64,000 bases of DNA, from positions 1 through 64,000 of the forward strand of contig DKRJ01000026.1 in assembly GCA_002472145.1 (NCBI GenBank), read 5' to 3'. How positions within the stretch are numbered: the stretch's first letter is position 1; each line of letters begins with the position of its first letter. The translations under genes and the position numbers were made by a program. Below the pieces are notes generated by a model, which saw only the letters and a list, made by a program, of their open reading frames with translations, was not told the DNA's origin and searched no databases. Below, in pieces: positions 1-8,453 of this stretch. This stretch comes from Clostridiales bacterium UBA7285. GTDB lineage: Bacteria; Bacillota; Clostridia; Peptostreptococcales; Anaerovoracaceae.

Positions 1-16
1 ATTTGAAATTGTATTT

Positions 17-22
17 TATAAT
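17..22 (+). promoter_or_regulatory. -10 element immediately before recG
   Basis: A perfect TATAAT ends six bases before the recG ATG at 29, which would place the transcription start at or next to the start codon. Only 28 bases of upstream sequence are in the window, so the -35 region cannot be judged and another upstream promoter or operon readthrough is possible. Confidence 0.4.
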
Positions 23-28
23 AATGGT

Positions 29-2071
29 ATGGAACTCACTGACAGGCTTTCTGCGATAAAGGGAATAGGACCGAAAAAAGAGAAGATGCTCGCGGACCGC
101 GGCCTCAGGACCGTGGATGATCTTCTTCACTTTTTCCCGCGCGGCTACGAAGACCGGCGCAGCGTGACGAGCGTGCGCGACGCGGTACCGGGACAGGATG
201 CGCTGATCGAGGCGTACGTCGTAAACGTAAAGATCTCCGGAAACCCGTACAGCAAAAAAGCGCCTCTCTCTGTTCTGGCGGACGACGGTTCCGGCCAGAT
301 AGAGATCGTATTCTTCGGAGAGCGCTATCTGGCAAAGATCTTCAAGCCCGGGGCCAGGTACACCTTTTTCGGCAAAGTCACAGAGAACTATACTAGGAAG
401 CAGATGATCCATCCGACTTTCACTTCAACGGGCTCAGAAGACGATTTCAGGGGAGTCCTTCCGATCTATCCTGCCGTAGAGGGGGTCTCACAGAGAGAAC
501 TCCGCAGGCTGGAACTCGCTGTTTCTCCTCTGGCCGACAAACTCGCGGAGTGGATCCCGGAAGACGTCGTGCGGAAATATAAACTCGCGTCTCCGGCATA
601 TGCCGTGAAGAACATCCATTTTCCTGCCGATTCGCGCAAGGTGCGCGAAAGCAGATACCGCCTCGTGTTTGAGGAACTCTATACGATGGAGACCGGACTC
701 ATGGTCATACGCGGAGGTATAGCCTCAAGTTCCGGGGGAGCGCAGATCGACTGCCGCGCCGGTGATTCTTTTGCCGATAGGCTGCCGTTTGAGCTGACGC
801 CTGGCCAGAAGGAAGCATGGGAGGAGATCAGGGCCGACCTCGAGTCCGAAAAGCGCATGAACAGGCTGCTTCAGGGCGACGTCGGATCAGGCAAGACGGT
901 CATCGCCGAGATGGCGATGTATTCCGCCGCCCGGAACGGATTCCAAAGCGTCATCATGGCGCCGACGGAACTCCTGGCGGACCAGCATTACGAGACGTTT
1001 ACAACCGATCTTGCCGATAAAGGCGTAAAGATCGCTCTCCTCACAAGCGCGTCCGGACGGGCGGAAAAAAAGCGGATCATCGAAGGCCTCGCGGACGGAA
1101 GCATAGACATCCTGATAGCCACGCACGCCGTGCTCCAGGAAAATGTCAAATTCTCCAATCTCGGGCTCGTGATCACAGATGAGCAGCACAGATTCGGAGT
1201 CGAGCAGAGGCGCACTCTTTCCGCAAAGGGAAGGAACGCGAACATCCTCGTCATGACTGCCACTCCGATACCGAGGACCCTGGCCGTAATACTCTACGGC
1301 GATCTCGACATCTCCCAGATCAAAACGATGCCAGCGGGCAGAAAGCCGATATCCACGACCGTAGTCACGCGCGATATGCGCGGAAGAGTCTACGATTTCG
1401 TGGGAAAGCAGGTAGCCATGGGCAGGCAGGCGTATGTGATCGCGCCGCTCATAGAAAATTCGGAAAAGATAGATGCCGTGTCGGCCGGGGAACTGTATAA
1501 GGAAGTGTCGGAGAGATTCCCGGAGCGCCGCGTCGCGCTAGTCCACGGCGCGATGAGACCGGCTGAAAAGGATGAGATCATGCGCGCGTTCGAGCGCGGA
1601 GAGACAGATATCCTCGTTTCGACCGTGGTGGTGGAAGTCGGCATAAACGTAAAGAACGCCACCGTCATGGTCATTGAAAACGCAGAACGCTTCGGTCTCG
1701 CGCAGCTGCATCAGCTGAGAGGCAGGGTCGGGCGCGGGGGCGGCGACTCGTATTGCTTCCTCGTGACAGACGACTCAAACGAACTGGCCATGAAGCGCGC
1801 GGAGATAATGAGTTCGACGACGAGCGGATTCGATATCGCCGAGGAAGACCTGAAACTGCGCGGCCCGGGTGAGATCTTCGGGACGAGGCAGCACGGCCTG
1901 CCGACGCTGGAGATCGCCGACCTGGTTCGCCATAAAGAGGTGCTCGAAGACGCGCTGGAAGCGGCAAAGGAGACGACCGCAGCCGATCCGGGCCTGAAAA
2001 AACCGGAGCATGCCGCTCTGCGCGAGCGCGTGGAAAAGATGTTCGGCGGCGAGGTGCGCCTCGACCTCTAG
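29..2071 (+). CDS. recG: ATP-dependent DNA helicase RecG
   Basis: RecG is a cytoplasmic superfamily 2 helicase that reverses stalled replication forks and migrates branched DNA. The 680-residue length is typical. An N-terminal wedge/OB region (about 1-250) precedes two helicase lobes. Walker A GDVGSGKT lies at 283-290 and the DEQH box at 384-387, followed by the ATPIPRT motif and the QLHQLRGRVGRG motif VI. The gene starts the conserved Clostridia order recG-rsmD-coaD. No Shine-Dalgarno site precedes the ATG, but TATAAT at 17-22 ends six bases before it, so initiation may be leaderless. The family call is very secure. Confidence 0.97.
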   Translation: MELTDRLSAIKGIGPKKEKMLADRGLRTVDDLLHFFPRGYEDRRSVTSVRDAVPGQDALIEAYVVNVKISGNPYSKKAPLSVLADDGSGQIEIVFFGERYLAKIFKPGARYTFFGKVTENYTRKQMIHPTFTSTGSEDDFRGVLPIYPAVEGVSQRELRRLELAVSPLADKLAEWIPEDVVRKYKLASPAYAVKNIHFPADSRKVRESRYRLVFEELYTMETGLMVIRGGIASSSGGAQIDCRAGDSFADRLPFELTPGQKEAWEEIRADLESEKRMNRLLQGDVGSGKTVIAEMAMYSAARNGFQSVIMAPTELLADQHYETFTTDLADKGVKIALLTSASGRAEKKRIIEGLADGSIDILIATHAVLQENVKFSNLGLVITDEQHRFGVEQRRTLSAKGRNANILVMTATPIPRTLAVILYGDLDISQIKTMPAGRKPISTTVVTRDMRGRVYDFVGKQVAMGRQAYVIAPLIENSEKIDAVSAGELYKEVSERFPERRVALVHGAMRPAEKDEIMRAFERGETDILVSTVVVEVGINVKNATVMVIENAERFGLAQLHQLRGRVGRGGGDSYCFLVTDDSNELAMKRAEIMSSTTSGFDIAEEDLKLRGPGEIFGTRQHGLPTLEIADLVRHKEVLEDALEAAKETTAADPGLKKPEHAALRERVEKMFGGEVRLDL

Positions 2072-2154
2072 GTGGGCTCCGGAAAAACTTTCATTGACCG
2101 GGGTTGTAATGTATAATGAATTGACTAATATCTGGCATTGGGGATCAATAACAT

Positions 2155-2724
2155 ATGAAGATCATTGCGGGAGAATTCAAGGACAGACGCCTTGAAACTC
2201 CGGAAAACTACGATATCAGGCCTACAAGCAGCCGCATCCGCGAGTCGATATTCAACCTTTTGATGTATGAAATCGAGGACTCGTATTTCGTCGATCTCTT
2301 CGCAGGAACAGGAGGCGTGGGGCTCGAGGCGCTTTCCCGCGGAGCCGGAAAGTGCCTGTTCTGCGACAGCGACCGCGCTTCGGCCGCGATCATCAAAAGA
2401 AACGTCGCGGCGTGCAGGGCGGAGGACAGATCGCGGATCGTATCGGGAGATTTCATGAAGGCTCTCAGGTCCGTCAGGGAAAAAGTCGACATATTTTTCA
2501 TCGATCCGCCTTACGCGACCGATCTGTGCGCGAGAGCGCTAGAAGCCATCGACAGTCTTGATTTATTGGCCTCTAACGGTATAATAATAGCGGAACACGA
2601 CAGAAGAGACAGCCTCCCGGAACGCGTAGGGGGACTCGTTTTGTACCGTGATAAAAAATACGGCCGCGTCGTTCTTTCTTTTTACGTGCGCGAAGACTCG
2701 GCGTACGTACGCGGGGAGGAATAA
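2155..2724 (+). CDS. rsmD: 16S rRNA (guanine966-N2)-methyltransferase RsmD
   Basis: RsmD transfers a methyl group from S-adenosylmethionine to N2 of G966 of 16S rRNA during small-subunit assembly. The 189-residue protein has the N-terminal GEFKDRRL region, the SAM-binding motif DLFAGTG at 47-53 and the catalytic DPPY at 117-120, as expected for an N2-guanine or N6-adenine methylase. It follows recG and ends two bases before coaD, the usual Firmicutes arrangement. The ATG at 2155 has only a weak ribosome site (GGGG about 11 bases upstream). Family and gene name are secure. Confidence 0.95.
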   Translation: MKIIAGEFKDRRLETPENYDIRPTSSRIRESIFNLLMYEIEDSYFVDLFAGTGGVGLEALSRGAGKCLFCDSDRASAAIIKRNVAACRAEDRSRIVSGDFMKALRSVREKVDIFFIDPPYATDLCARALEAIDSLDLLASNGIIIAEHDRRDSLPERVGGLVLYRDKKYGRVVLSFYVREDSAYVRGEE

Positions 2725-2726
2725 CA

Positions 2727-3224
2727 TTGACTAAAGCTCTCTATTCTGGGTCATTCGATCCTATGACGAACGGCCACCTCGACATCATCAAAAGATCCTC
2801 ACGCATGTTCGACGTGCTCGTTGTGGGAGTCGTCGCGAATCCTCGCAAGAATCCTCTTTTCACGCTCGAGGAACGCGTTGAGATGATCAAAGAAGCGACC
2901 ATGGACATCCCTAACGTCGAGGTCGACAGCTTCACCGGGCTTCTGGCTCATTACGTGAACGACAACAATTTCGACGCCGTCGTGAGAGGGCTGAGAGCTA
3001 CGTCCGATTTCGAGTACGAAATACAGATGGCGCAGATGAACGCGAGGCTCTTCAGGCCGGGGACGGAATCCGTCTTCCTCATGACGTCCCCTAAATACTC
3101 GTTCATCAGCTCGAGCATGATAAAGGAAGTAGTTTCTCTGGGAGGCTCTGTGAACGGGCTCGTCCCTCAGAACATTCTGGCAAAGATAAAAGAAAAGTAT
3201 TCCATCAGGGAGGTATCAAAATGA
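2727..3224 (+). CDS. coaD: Phosphopantetheine adenylyltransferase
   Basis: CoaD joins 4'-phosphopantetheine and ATP to make dephospho-CoA, the penultimate step of coenzyme A synthesis. The 165-residue protein shows the nucleotidyltransferase signature GSFDPMTNGH (TxGH at 14-17), the GLR segment at 88-90 and the ISSS motif at 127-130. It begins with TTG two bases after the rsmD stop, with AGGAGG-like sequence inside the end of rsmD. Its stop overlaps the next start (ATGA), so translation is probably coupled. Very secure. Confidence 0.96.
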   Translation: MTKALYSGSFDPMTNGHLDIIKRSSRMFDVLVVGVVANPRKNPLFTLEERVEMIKEATMDIPNVEVDSFTGLLAHYVNDNNFDAVVRGLRATSDFEYEIQMAQMNARLFRPGTESVFLMTSPKYSFISSSMIKEVVSLGGSVNGLVPQNILAKIKEKYSIREVSK

Positions 3225-3823
3225 CAGTACTCGAACTCCTCGACGAACTTGAGGAGATAATAAACACGGCGCCTAAGTTCCCGCTGACGGGCAAGGTCAT
3301 GGTCGACGCGACGGAGATCCTGGACCTTTCCAAGGATATCAGGCTCAGCCTTCCTGACGACGTTCAGCAGGCAAAATGGATCCGCGACGAAAAAGAGCGC
3401 ATCCTCTCGGACGCGAAGAAAGAGTATGAAAAGATCATCCTCGAGGCGAAGAAACAGGCCGACACGATGGTCGAGAACGACGTGATCACCCAGAGGTCGC
3501 TCGAGGTCGCAAACGAGATATATAAGCGAGCCGATGATTATTCGACTGAGATGCGTCTGCGCACGTTCGACTACATGAACGAGATCCTCGGCGATTTCCG
3601 CAATAAGATCGACGACGTGAACAACACATATATCGCCGGCATGTTCGACGACATCAACAAAAAGATGAACGAGATGGCCGCAAAGGTAGACGGCGACAGG
3701 GAGCAGCTCGTAAACATGAGCGACGAGACTAGGAATCAGGCTCCTCCTGTCCACGACATCGAGATCCCGGTAGGCGGGGGATCCGAAGGGAACGCTGAAA
3801 CGGATGAAGCGGATGAAGCCTGA
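3221..3823 (+). CDS. Coiled-coil protein of the coaD-tmcAL neighbourhood, function unknown
   Basis: This 200-residue, highly charged protein has no signal peptide or membrane segment. Residues about 50-165 are Lys/Glu-rich with heptad-like spacing (long helices around 53-100 and 105-165), and the tail is acidic. It resembles proteins often labelled ATPase or V-type ATPase subunit H-like that sit between coaD and ylbM/tmcAL in Clostridia; such labels rest on coiled-coil similarity and no nucleotide-binding motif is visible. It overlaps coaD by four bases and tmcAL by about 20, so it belongs to this operon. A structural or cell-division role is conceivable but unproven. Confidence 0.75.
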   Translation: MTVLELLDELEEIINTAPKFPLTGKVMVDATEILDLSKDIRLSLPDDVQQAKWIRDEKERILSDAKKEYEKIILEAKKQADTMVENDVITQRSLEVANEIYKRADDYSTEMRLRTFDYMNEILGDFRNKIDDVNNTYIAGMFDDINKKMNEMAAKVDGDREQLVNMSDETRNQAPPVHDIEIPVGGGSEGNAETDEADEA

Positions 3824-4964
3824 GAACATCGAGACTATCGGCGTCGTGGCGGAATTCGATCCTTTCCACGACGGCCATATTTATCTCGCCGAAACCGCCA
3901 AAAGAATAACCGGAGCATCGAACGCGGCCGCGGTGATGAGCGGCCCGTTCACACAGCGGGGCAAACCCGCTGTTTTTGATAAGTGGAAGCGCGCGGCCGA
4001 CGCGGTCAGATCTGGGGTGTACTGTCTCGTGGTCGAACTGCCCGCCGTCTGCGCCGTTTCGAGCGCAGGCACGTTCGCCGCGGGAGGGGTAGGCGTCCTG
4101 AAGGCTCTCGGATGTGTGGACGCCCTCGCGTTCGGCAGCGAGTCCGGCGACGCCGAAACGCTCAAACGCCTTGCCCGGTCGTACGATCTGCTCGAGGAAG
4201 ACGGCGGTGAACTGATAAAAAAGCACCTCGCCGGAGGTTTGTCCTACCCGGCGGCGAGACAACTCGCACTGGAGGAACTCCTGCGATCCGGCGACGATGC
4301 GGCTGCCGAGGCTGCGAAGGCGCCGAACAATATCCTGGCGGCCGAATACATCCGCGCCGCCGGAGACATGCCGTTCGTGACGGTAAAGAGAAACGATCCC
4401 GGGCACAGCGCGACCTCTACGCAGCTTCGCAGGAAGCTCGCGGAGACGGATGGAGAGCGTCTCGGTAGAATGGACAGTTCTCTCTTTGATCTCGTCCGCG
4501 CCGCCGTTCTGTCAAAGAGCGCAGATGAAACAGAGCGCATCGCATCTGCCGGCGAGGGGATATCCAACAGGCTGAAGAGCGAAGTCAGATATGCGTCGGA
4601 CCTCGATGACCTGGTCGCGCGGGTAAAGTCGAAGCGCTACACGTATTCGAGGATAAGCCGTCTTTTGATACAGCTCCTTCTGGGTATAGAACAGGAAAAG
4701 GCGGATCAGGTCGCCGGAGCGCTCTATATCAGGCCGCTGGCCTTTGACGAGAGAGGCGCGGCTCTCCTGCGGCGCGTCAGGAAAGAGCATCTCAACACGG
4801 CTCCCGTCATCGACAGTGTCGCGGAGTCATTGAAAGAGGGCGGAGAGATCTCGCGCGTCCTTGCGACCGACGTACTCGCGGAGGACATTTACTCCATCAT
4901 CTCCGGTTCGGATCTGTACGCCGAGTCTGATTTTGTCAGAAAGCCAGTCTTCATCCGGAGGTAA
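3804..4964 (+). CDS. tmcAL: tRNA(Met) cytidine acetate ligase TmcAL
   Basis: TmcAL (YlbM family) activates acetate with ATP and acetylates the wobble cytidine (ac4C34) of elongator tRNA-Met. The 386-residue protein opens with the nucleotidyltransferase signature AEFDPFHDGH (FHDGH at 21-25); more usual family members have NPFHNGH, so two Asn-to-Asp changes are present. FGSE, NDPGH and SAT...RR segments are further family marks. The start at 3804 overlaps the previous gene by 20 bases; ATG 3813 is an equally good alternative. It is the distal gene of the recG-coaD block. Confidence 0.9.
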   Translation: MKRMKPENIETIGVVAEFDPFHDGHIYLAETAKRITGASNAAAVMSGPFTQRGKPAVFDKWKRAADAVRSGVYCLVVELPAVCAVSSAGTFAAGGVGVLKALGCVDALAFGSESGDAETLKRLARSYDLLEEDGGELIKKHLAGGLSYPAARQLALEELLRSGDDAAAEAAKAPNNILAAEYIRAAGDMPFVTVKRNDPGHSATSTQLRRKLAETDGERLGRMDSSLFDLVRAAVLSKSADETERIASAGEGISNRLKSEVRYASDLDDLVARVKSKRYTYSRISRLLIQLLLGIEQEKADQVAGALYIRPLAFDERGAALLRRVRKEHLNTAPVIDSVAESLKEGGEISRVLATDVLAEDIYSIISGSDLYAESDFVRKPVFIRR

Positions 4965-5017
4965 TGCGCCGCCGGCGGGGGAGCACGGGGAAGGCTGAAA
5001 AAGCAAGGAGAAACGAA

Positions 5018-5233
5018 ATGATAACAGATAAAGAAATCGAAAGAATAAACGAACTCTACCACAAGTCGAAGACCGATGAGGGCCTCACACCAGAGGAGGC
5101 GGAGGAGCAGAAGCGCCTCAGACGCCTGTATATCGACTCGTTTAAAGAGAACCTCAGATCGCAGCTCGACAGCATCACGGTCATAGATGACAACTACGAG
5201 GGACCGGAGAACAAGACTGTTAAAATAATGTAA
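5018..5233 (+). CDS. DUF896 (YnzC-like) small protein
   Basis: This 71-residue protein has the DUF896 pattern: an N-terminal helical hairpin with ERINELYHKSK, then LTPEEAEEQKRLRRLYID, then a basic/acidic tail. Bacillus members of the family include YnzC and YneA-operon proteins of unclear function. The ATG at 5018 follows AAGGAG with good spacing and is preferred over an upstream frame-open ATG at 4964 that would add an unrelated Arg-rich leader. It lies 53 bases after tmcAL and is cytoplasmic by composition. Confidence 0.85.
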   Translation: MITDKEIERINELYHKSKTDEGLTPEEAEEQKRLRRLYIDSFKENLRSQLDSITVIDDNYEGPENKTVKIM

Positions 5234-5254
5234 CAATCTCATAAAGCGCGGCGT

Positions 5255-5310
5255 TTGAATCCGCTTCCCCAAAGGTATAAATAAAGGGGCCGCAGGAGCG
5301 GCACGTTTTT
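5255..5310 (+). promoter_or_regulatory. Possible promoter and leader hairpin before nifS
   Basis: TTGAAT (5255-5260) and TATAAA (5276-5281) are separated by 15 bases, a little short for a sigma-A promoter. Directly downstream GCCGC (5289-5293) and GCGGC (5298-5302) form a GC-rich hairpin followed by ACGTTTTT. The hairpin is either the terminator of the tmcAL/DUF896 block or an attenuator in the nifS leader. Confidence 0.4.
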
Positions 5311-5343
5311 ATCAAAGGCAATACCAAGGAGAAAGATTCAGAA

Positions 5344-6516
5344 ATGAGACATGTCTATCTTGATTACTCAGCGACGACGCCGATAAAACCGGAAGTGCTC
5401 GACGCGATGATGCCGTATCTGAAGGAATACTACGGCAACGCATCGAGCCTTTACGATCTCGGGCTCGAGTCTAAGAGAGCGTTGGATAAAGCGAGAGAGC
5501 AGGTCGCTCATCTCATCGGAGCGCAGCCTCGCGAGATTTATTTTACCGGATGCGGATCGGAAGGCGATAACTGGACGCTCATGTCAGTCGCCGAAACGAT
5601 GGGCGCAAAGGGAAATCACATAATAACGACGGCGGAAGAGCATCCCGCGATGCTCAGGACGTGCGAATTCCTTCAGAAGCATGGATTTGAGGTAACGTAC
5701 CTCGGAATAGATAAGGAAGGCAGGATCGATCCGGCCGAACTGGAAGCCGCCATCACGGACAAGACGATCCTTGTCAGCATCATGATGGTCAACAACGAGA
5801 TCGGAACCATTCATCCGATCAAGGAACTGGCGGCCATCGCTCATAAACACGGCGTACTGTTCCATACGGACGCTGTGCAGGCGCTCGGGAACGTTCCTAT
5901 CGACGTAAAGGACCTCGGAGTCGACTTCCTTTCGGTATCTTCTCATAAGATCTACGGGCCGAAGGGCGTCGGGGCGCTTTACGCAAAGACCGGAGTCAGG
6001 CTCACGAGCTACATCCACGGCGGCGAGCAGGAGAACAACAAGCGCGCAGGCACGGAAAACGTAGCGGGCATCGTCGGATTCGGCAAGGCCGCTGAACTGG
6101 CCGAGACGAACCTCCCGCATCACGTAAAACAGGTCAGCGAGCTGCGCGATTACATGGCAAAGAGGATCACCGAGGAGATCCCGGACTGCTTCATCAACGG
6201 AACGATGGAAAACAGACATCCGGGCAACCTGAACGTGACTTTCAAATATATCGAGGGAGAGTCAATTCTCCTTCAGCTCAACAGATTCGGGATCTACGTT
6301 TCAACAGGCTCGGCGTGCTCATCTAAATCGCTGAAGCCGTCGCACGTCCTTTCGGCGCTTGGCGTGAGCGACGAGATGATACACGGAACCGTCAGATTCA
6401 CCGTAGGAGATATGACGACAAAGGATGACATCGACTACACCGTCGATCATTTGAAAGCGGTCGTCGAGTGGTTGAGATCGGTTTCGTGTCTCACGCCTGC
6501 GAAAGGAGATAAATAA
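5344..6516 (+). CDS. nifS: Cysteine desulfurase (NifS/IscS family)
   Basis: This pyridoxal-phosphate enzyme converts cysteine to alanine and carries the released sulfur as a persulfide for iron-sulfur cluster assembly. In the 390 residues the catalytic His100 (AEEH), the PLP lysine K202 (SSHKIYGPKG) and the persulfide-forming C325 in STGSACSS are all present. The short, flexible loop around C325 marks the NifS/IscS class rather than SufS. The start ATG follows AAGGAG. The scaffold gene begins three bases after the stop, forming a nifS-nifU pair with no iscR visible. Confidence 0.95.
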   Translation: MRHVYLDYSATTPIKPEVLDAMMPYLKEYYGNASSLYDLGLESKRALDKAREQVAHLIGAQPREIYFTGCGSEGDNWTLMSVAETMGAKGNHIITTAEEHPAMLRTCEFLQKHGFEVTYLGIDKEGRIDPAELEAAITDKTILVSIMMVNNEIGTIHPIKELAAIAHKHGVLFHTDAVQALGNVPIDVKDLGVDFLSVSSHKIYGPKGVGALYAKTGVRLTSYIHGGEQENNKRAGTENVAGIVGFGKAAELAETNLPHHVKQVSELRDYMAKRITEEIPDCFINGTMENRHPGNLNVTFKYIEGESILLQLNRFGIYVSTGSACSSKSLKPSHVLSALGVSDEMIHGTVRFTVGDMTTKDDIDYTVDHLKAVVEWLRSVSCLTPAKGDK

Positions 6517-6518
6517 CA

Positions 6519-6941
6519 ATGGGACTTTATAACGACACAGTAATGGAAAACTTCATGCACCCGAAGAACGTGGGTGAGATAGAGAATCCGGACGGCGTAG
6601 GCATCTACGGAAGCCCTGTGTGCGGCGATATGATGCAGATGCAGATCAAAGTCGACGAGAACGACGTCATCACGGACTGCAAATTCAAGACGTTCGGATG
6701 CGCCAGCGCGATCGCTTCCTCCAGCATGGCGACGTCCATGATCATCGGGAAGACCGTCGAAGAAGCGCTGGAGATCACGAACAAAGACGTCGTGGACGAA
6801 CTCGGGGGACTCCCTGCCGTAAAGATCCACTGCTCCGTGCTCGCGAGCCACGCCATCAAGTCTGCGATCTACGACTACGCGAAAAAGCACGGCAAGACGT
6901 ATAAGGGCCTCGAAGGCTTCGACCCGGACGCCGACGAATAG
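6519..6941 (+). CDS. nifU: Iron-sulfur cluster scaffold protein (IscU/NifU N-terminal type)
   Basis: This protein is the scaffold on which NifS-derived sulfur and iron are assembled into clusters. It has 140 residues, the length of a stand-alone IscU-like domain without the NifU C-terminal parts. The three cluster-ligand cysteines are C35 (SPVCGD), C61 (FGCASA) and C105 (KIHCSVLA). GAAAGGAG ends about eight bases before the ATG. It is clearly cotranscribed with nifS and probably supplies clusters to enzymes such as IorAB and MtaB in this window. Confidence 0.94.
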   Translation: MGLYNDTVMENFMHPKNVGEIENPDGVGIYGSPVCGDMMQMQIKVDENDVITDCKFKTFGCASAIASSSMATSMIIGKTVEEALEITNKDVVDELGGLPAVKIHCSVLASHAIKSAIYDYAKKHGKTYKGLEGFDPDADE

Positions 6942-6993
6942 AACGCTTTTAACAAAACACGACGCGGCTGACACGCCGCGCAGCATCAGATAA

Positions 6994-8382
6994 ATGAGTT
7001 TATCGGAAAAATTGAAACTCAAACAGAATCTGGACATGACATCAGGAAGCATACCACGCCTCCTGATTTCTTTTGCTGCGCCTCTTTTGATCGGCAACCT
7101 GTTCCAGCAGCTCTACAACATGGTAGACACGTGGGTGCTGGGAAACTTTGCCACGAATGAGGCTTTTTCCGCTGTCGGATCCGTCTCTAACATCATCTAT
7201 CTGATGATATCGCTCGCCGCGGGGCTCGGCGGCGGCGCCGGGATCGTCGTATCGCAGTATTACGGCGCTAAGGACGACGAAGGCCTGAGCCGCATCTCGC
7301 ACACGGCGATGTTTATGACGCTTTTCATCTCGATCGGAACGACTATCGTCGGACTGGCCCTGATCGATCCGATGCTCGAACTGATGAACATGCCCGCATC
7401 TGTAGCCCCGGATGCAAAAACGTATCTCTTCATCATCGACTGCGGCCTCGCAGGTACGATGTATTTCAACATGGGAGCGGCCATACTTAGAGCGATTGGC
7501 GACTCCGTCAGGCCGTTTATCTACGGCGCCGTCTGCGCGGTCCTGAACATCTTCGGCGACCTGCTGCTCGTCATCCGATTCGATATGGGAGTCGCCGGCG
7601 TCGCGCTCGCCACCGTCATTTCGCAGGCGGTGTCGGCGGTGCTTGTGATCATCGCGCTGGCGCGGAGCAGCACAGCTGTCAGGCTCTCGATGTCACGCAT
7701 GCACATCCATCGCGGAGAACTCGTAAAGACGCTGAAACTGGGTATCCCGTCCGCTCTGCAGATGGGGATAATCTCGTTCTCGAACGTCTTTGTTCAGGGC
7801 TACATCAACTATTTCGGACCTAACGTCATGTCAGGATGGACGGCATATTCTAAGGTAGACGCTCTGCTGCTCCTGCCGCTGCAGTCTCTCTGCATGGCAG
7901 TATCGACGTTCTCCGGTCAAAACATAGGCATCGGGAACGAAGAGCGCGCGCGCCGCGGAGTGCGCATCGGATATTACATGTGCCTCATCGCGAACGCAGT
8001 CCCTCTCATACCAGTTATGATCTTTGCCCCTCAGATCGTCGCGTTTTTCAACGCTAAGCCTGAGGTCGTAGAATACGGTTCGGCGTTCCTTAGGTGGATC
8101 AGCCCGTTCTACCTGCTCAGCTGCAGCTGCGACATCGAGAGCAGCGGACTGCGCGGTGCGGGCGACGTAAAATGGCCTGTCACCATAACGATCTTTTCAT
8201 ACGTGGTTTTCCGTCAGATCTATCTTTACTTGATGGCAAACTATATCTCCAACACTGTTCTTCCTATAGCCATGGGCTATCCGGCGGGCTGGATGGTCTG
8301 CGCCGTGCTTATGTTCATACACTACAGGCGCGTCGACATGAGCAGATACGCCGTGACGAACAGATCTTCCTCTTTGACCTGA
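6994..8382 (+). CDS. MATE family efflux transporter
   Basis: This 462-residue membrane protein has about twelve hydrophobic segments in two repeated halves, the layout of multidrug and toxic compound extrusion exporters driven by Na+ or H+. The N-terminal GSIPRLLISFAAPLLIGNLFQQLYN region and the QLYNMVDTWVLG motif are characteristic. Substrate cannot be inferred. No clear Shine-Dalgarno site precedes the ATG; a six-base-pair GC stem (CGCGGC/GCCGCG, about 6962-6980) lies just upstream without a U tract. A second family member is at 26833. Confidence 0.9.
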   Translation: MSLSEKLKLKQNLDMTSGSIPRLLISFAAPLLIGNLFQQLYNMVDTWVLGNFATNEAFSAVGSVSNIIYLMISLAAGLGGGAGIVVSQYYGAKDDEGLSRISHTAMFMTLFISIGTTIVGLALIDPMLELMNMPASVAPDAKTYLFIIDCGLAGTMYFNMGAAILRAIGDSVRPFIYGAVCAVLNIFGDLLLVIRFDMGVAGVALATVISQAVSAVLVIIALARSSTAVRLSMSRMHIHRGELVKTLKLGIPSALQMGIISFSNVFVQGYINYFGPNVMSGWTAYSKVDALLLLPLQSLCMAVSTFSGQNIGIGNEERARRGVRIGYYMCLIANAVPLIPVMIFAPQIVAFFNAKPEVVEYGSAFLRWISPFYLLSCSCDIESSGLRGAGDVKWPVTITIFSYVVFRQIYLYLMANYISNTVLPIAMGYPAGWMVCAVLMFIHYRRVDMSRYAVTNRSSSLT

Positions 8383-8453
8383 CATGTTTTAACTTAATCT
8401 AAGGCTTCTTCCGTATACTTTGCATAAAGCATTCGGAAGGGAGGCTTTCTGAT

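Noticed and set aside
887..1263. Minus-strand frames inside recG
   Set aside because: Antisense shadows of an intact, conserved gene.
2094..2117. Promoter before rsmD (TTGACC and a perfect TATAAT)
   Set aside because: The spacer is only 12 bases, too short for sigma-A; the TATAAT alone is not enough, and the gene is probably in the recG operon.
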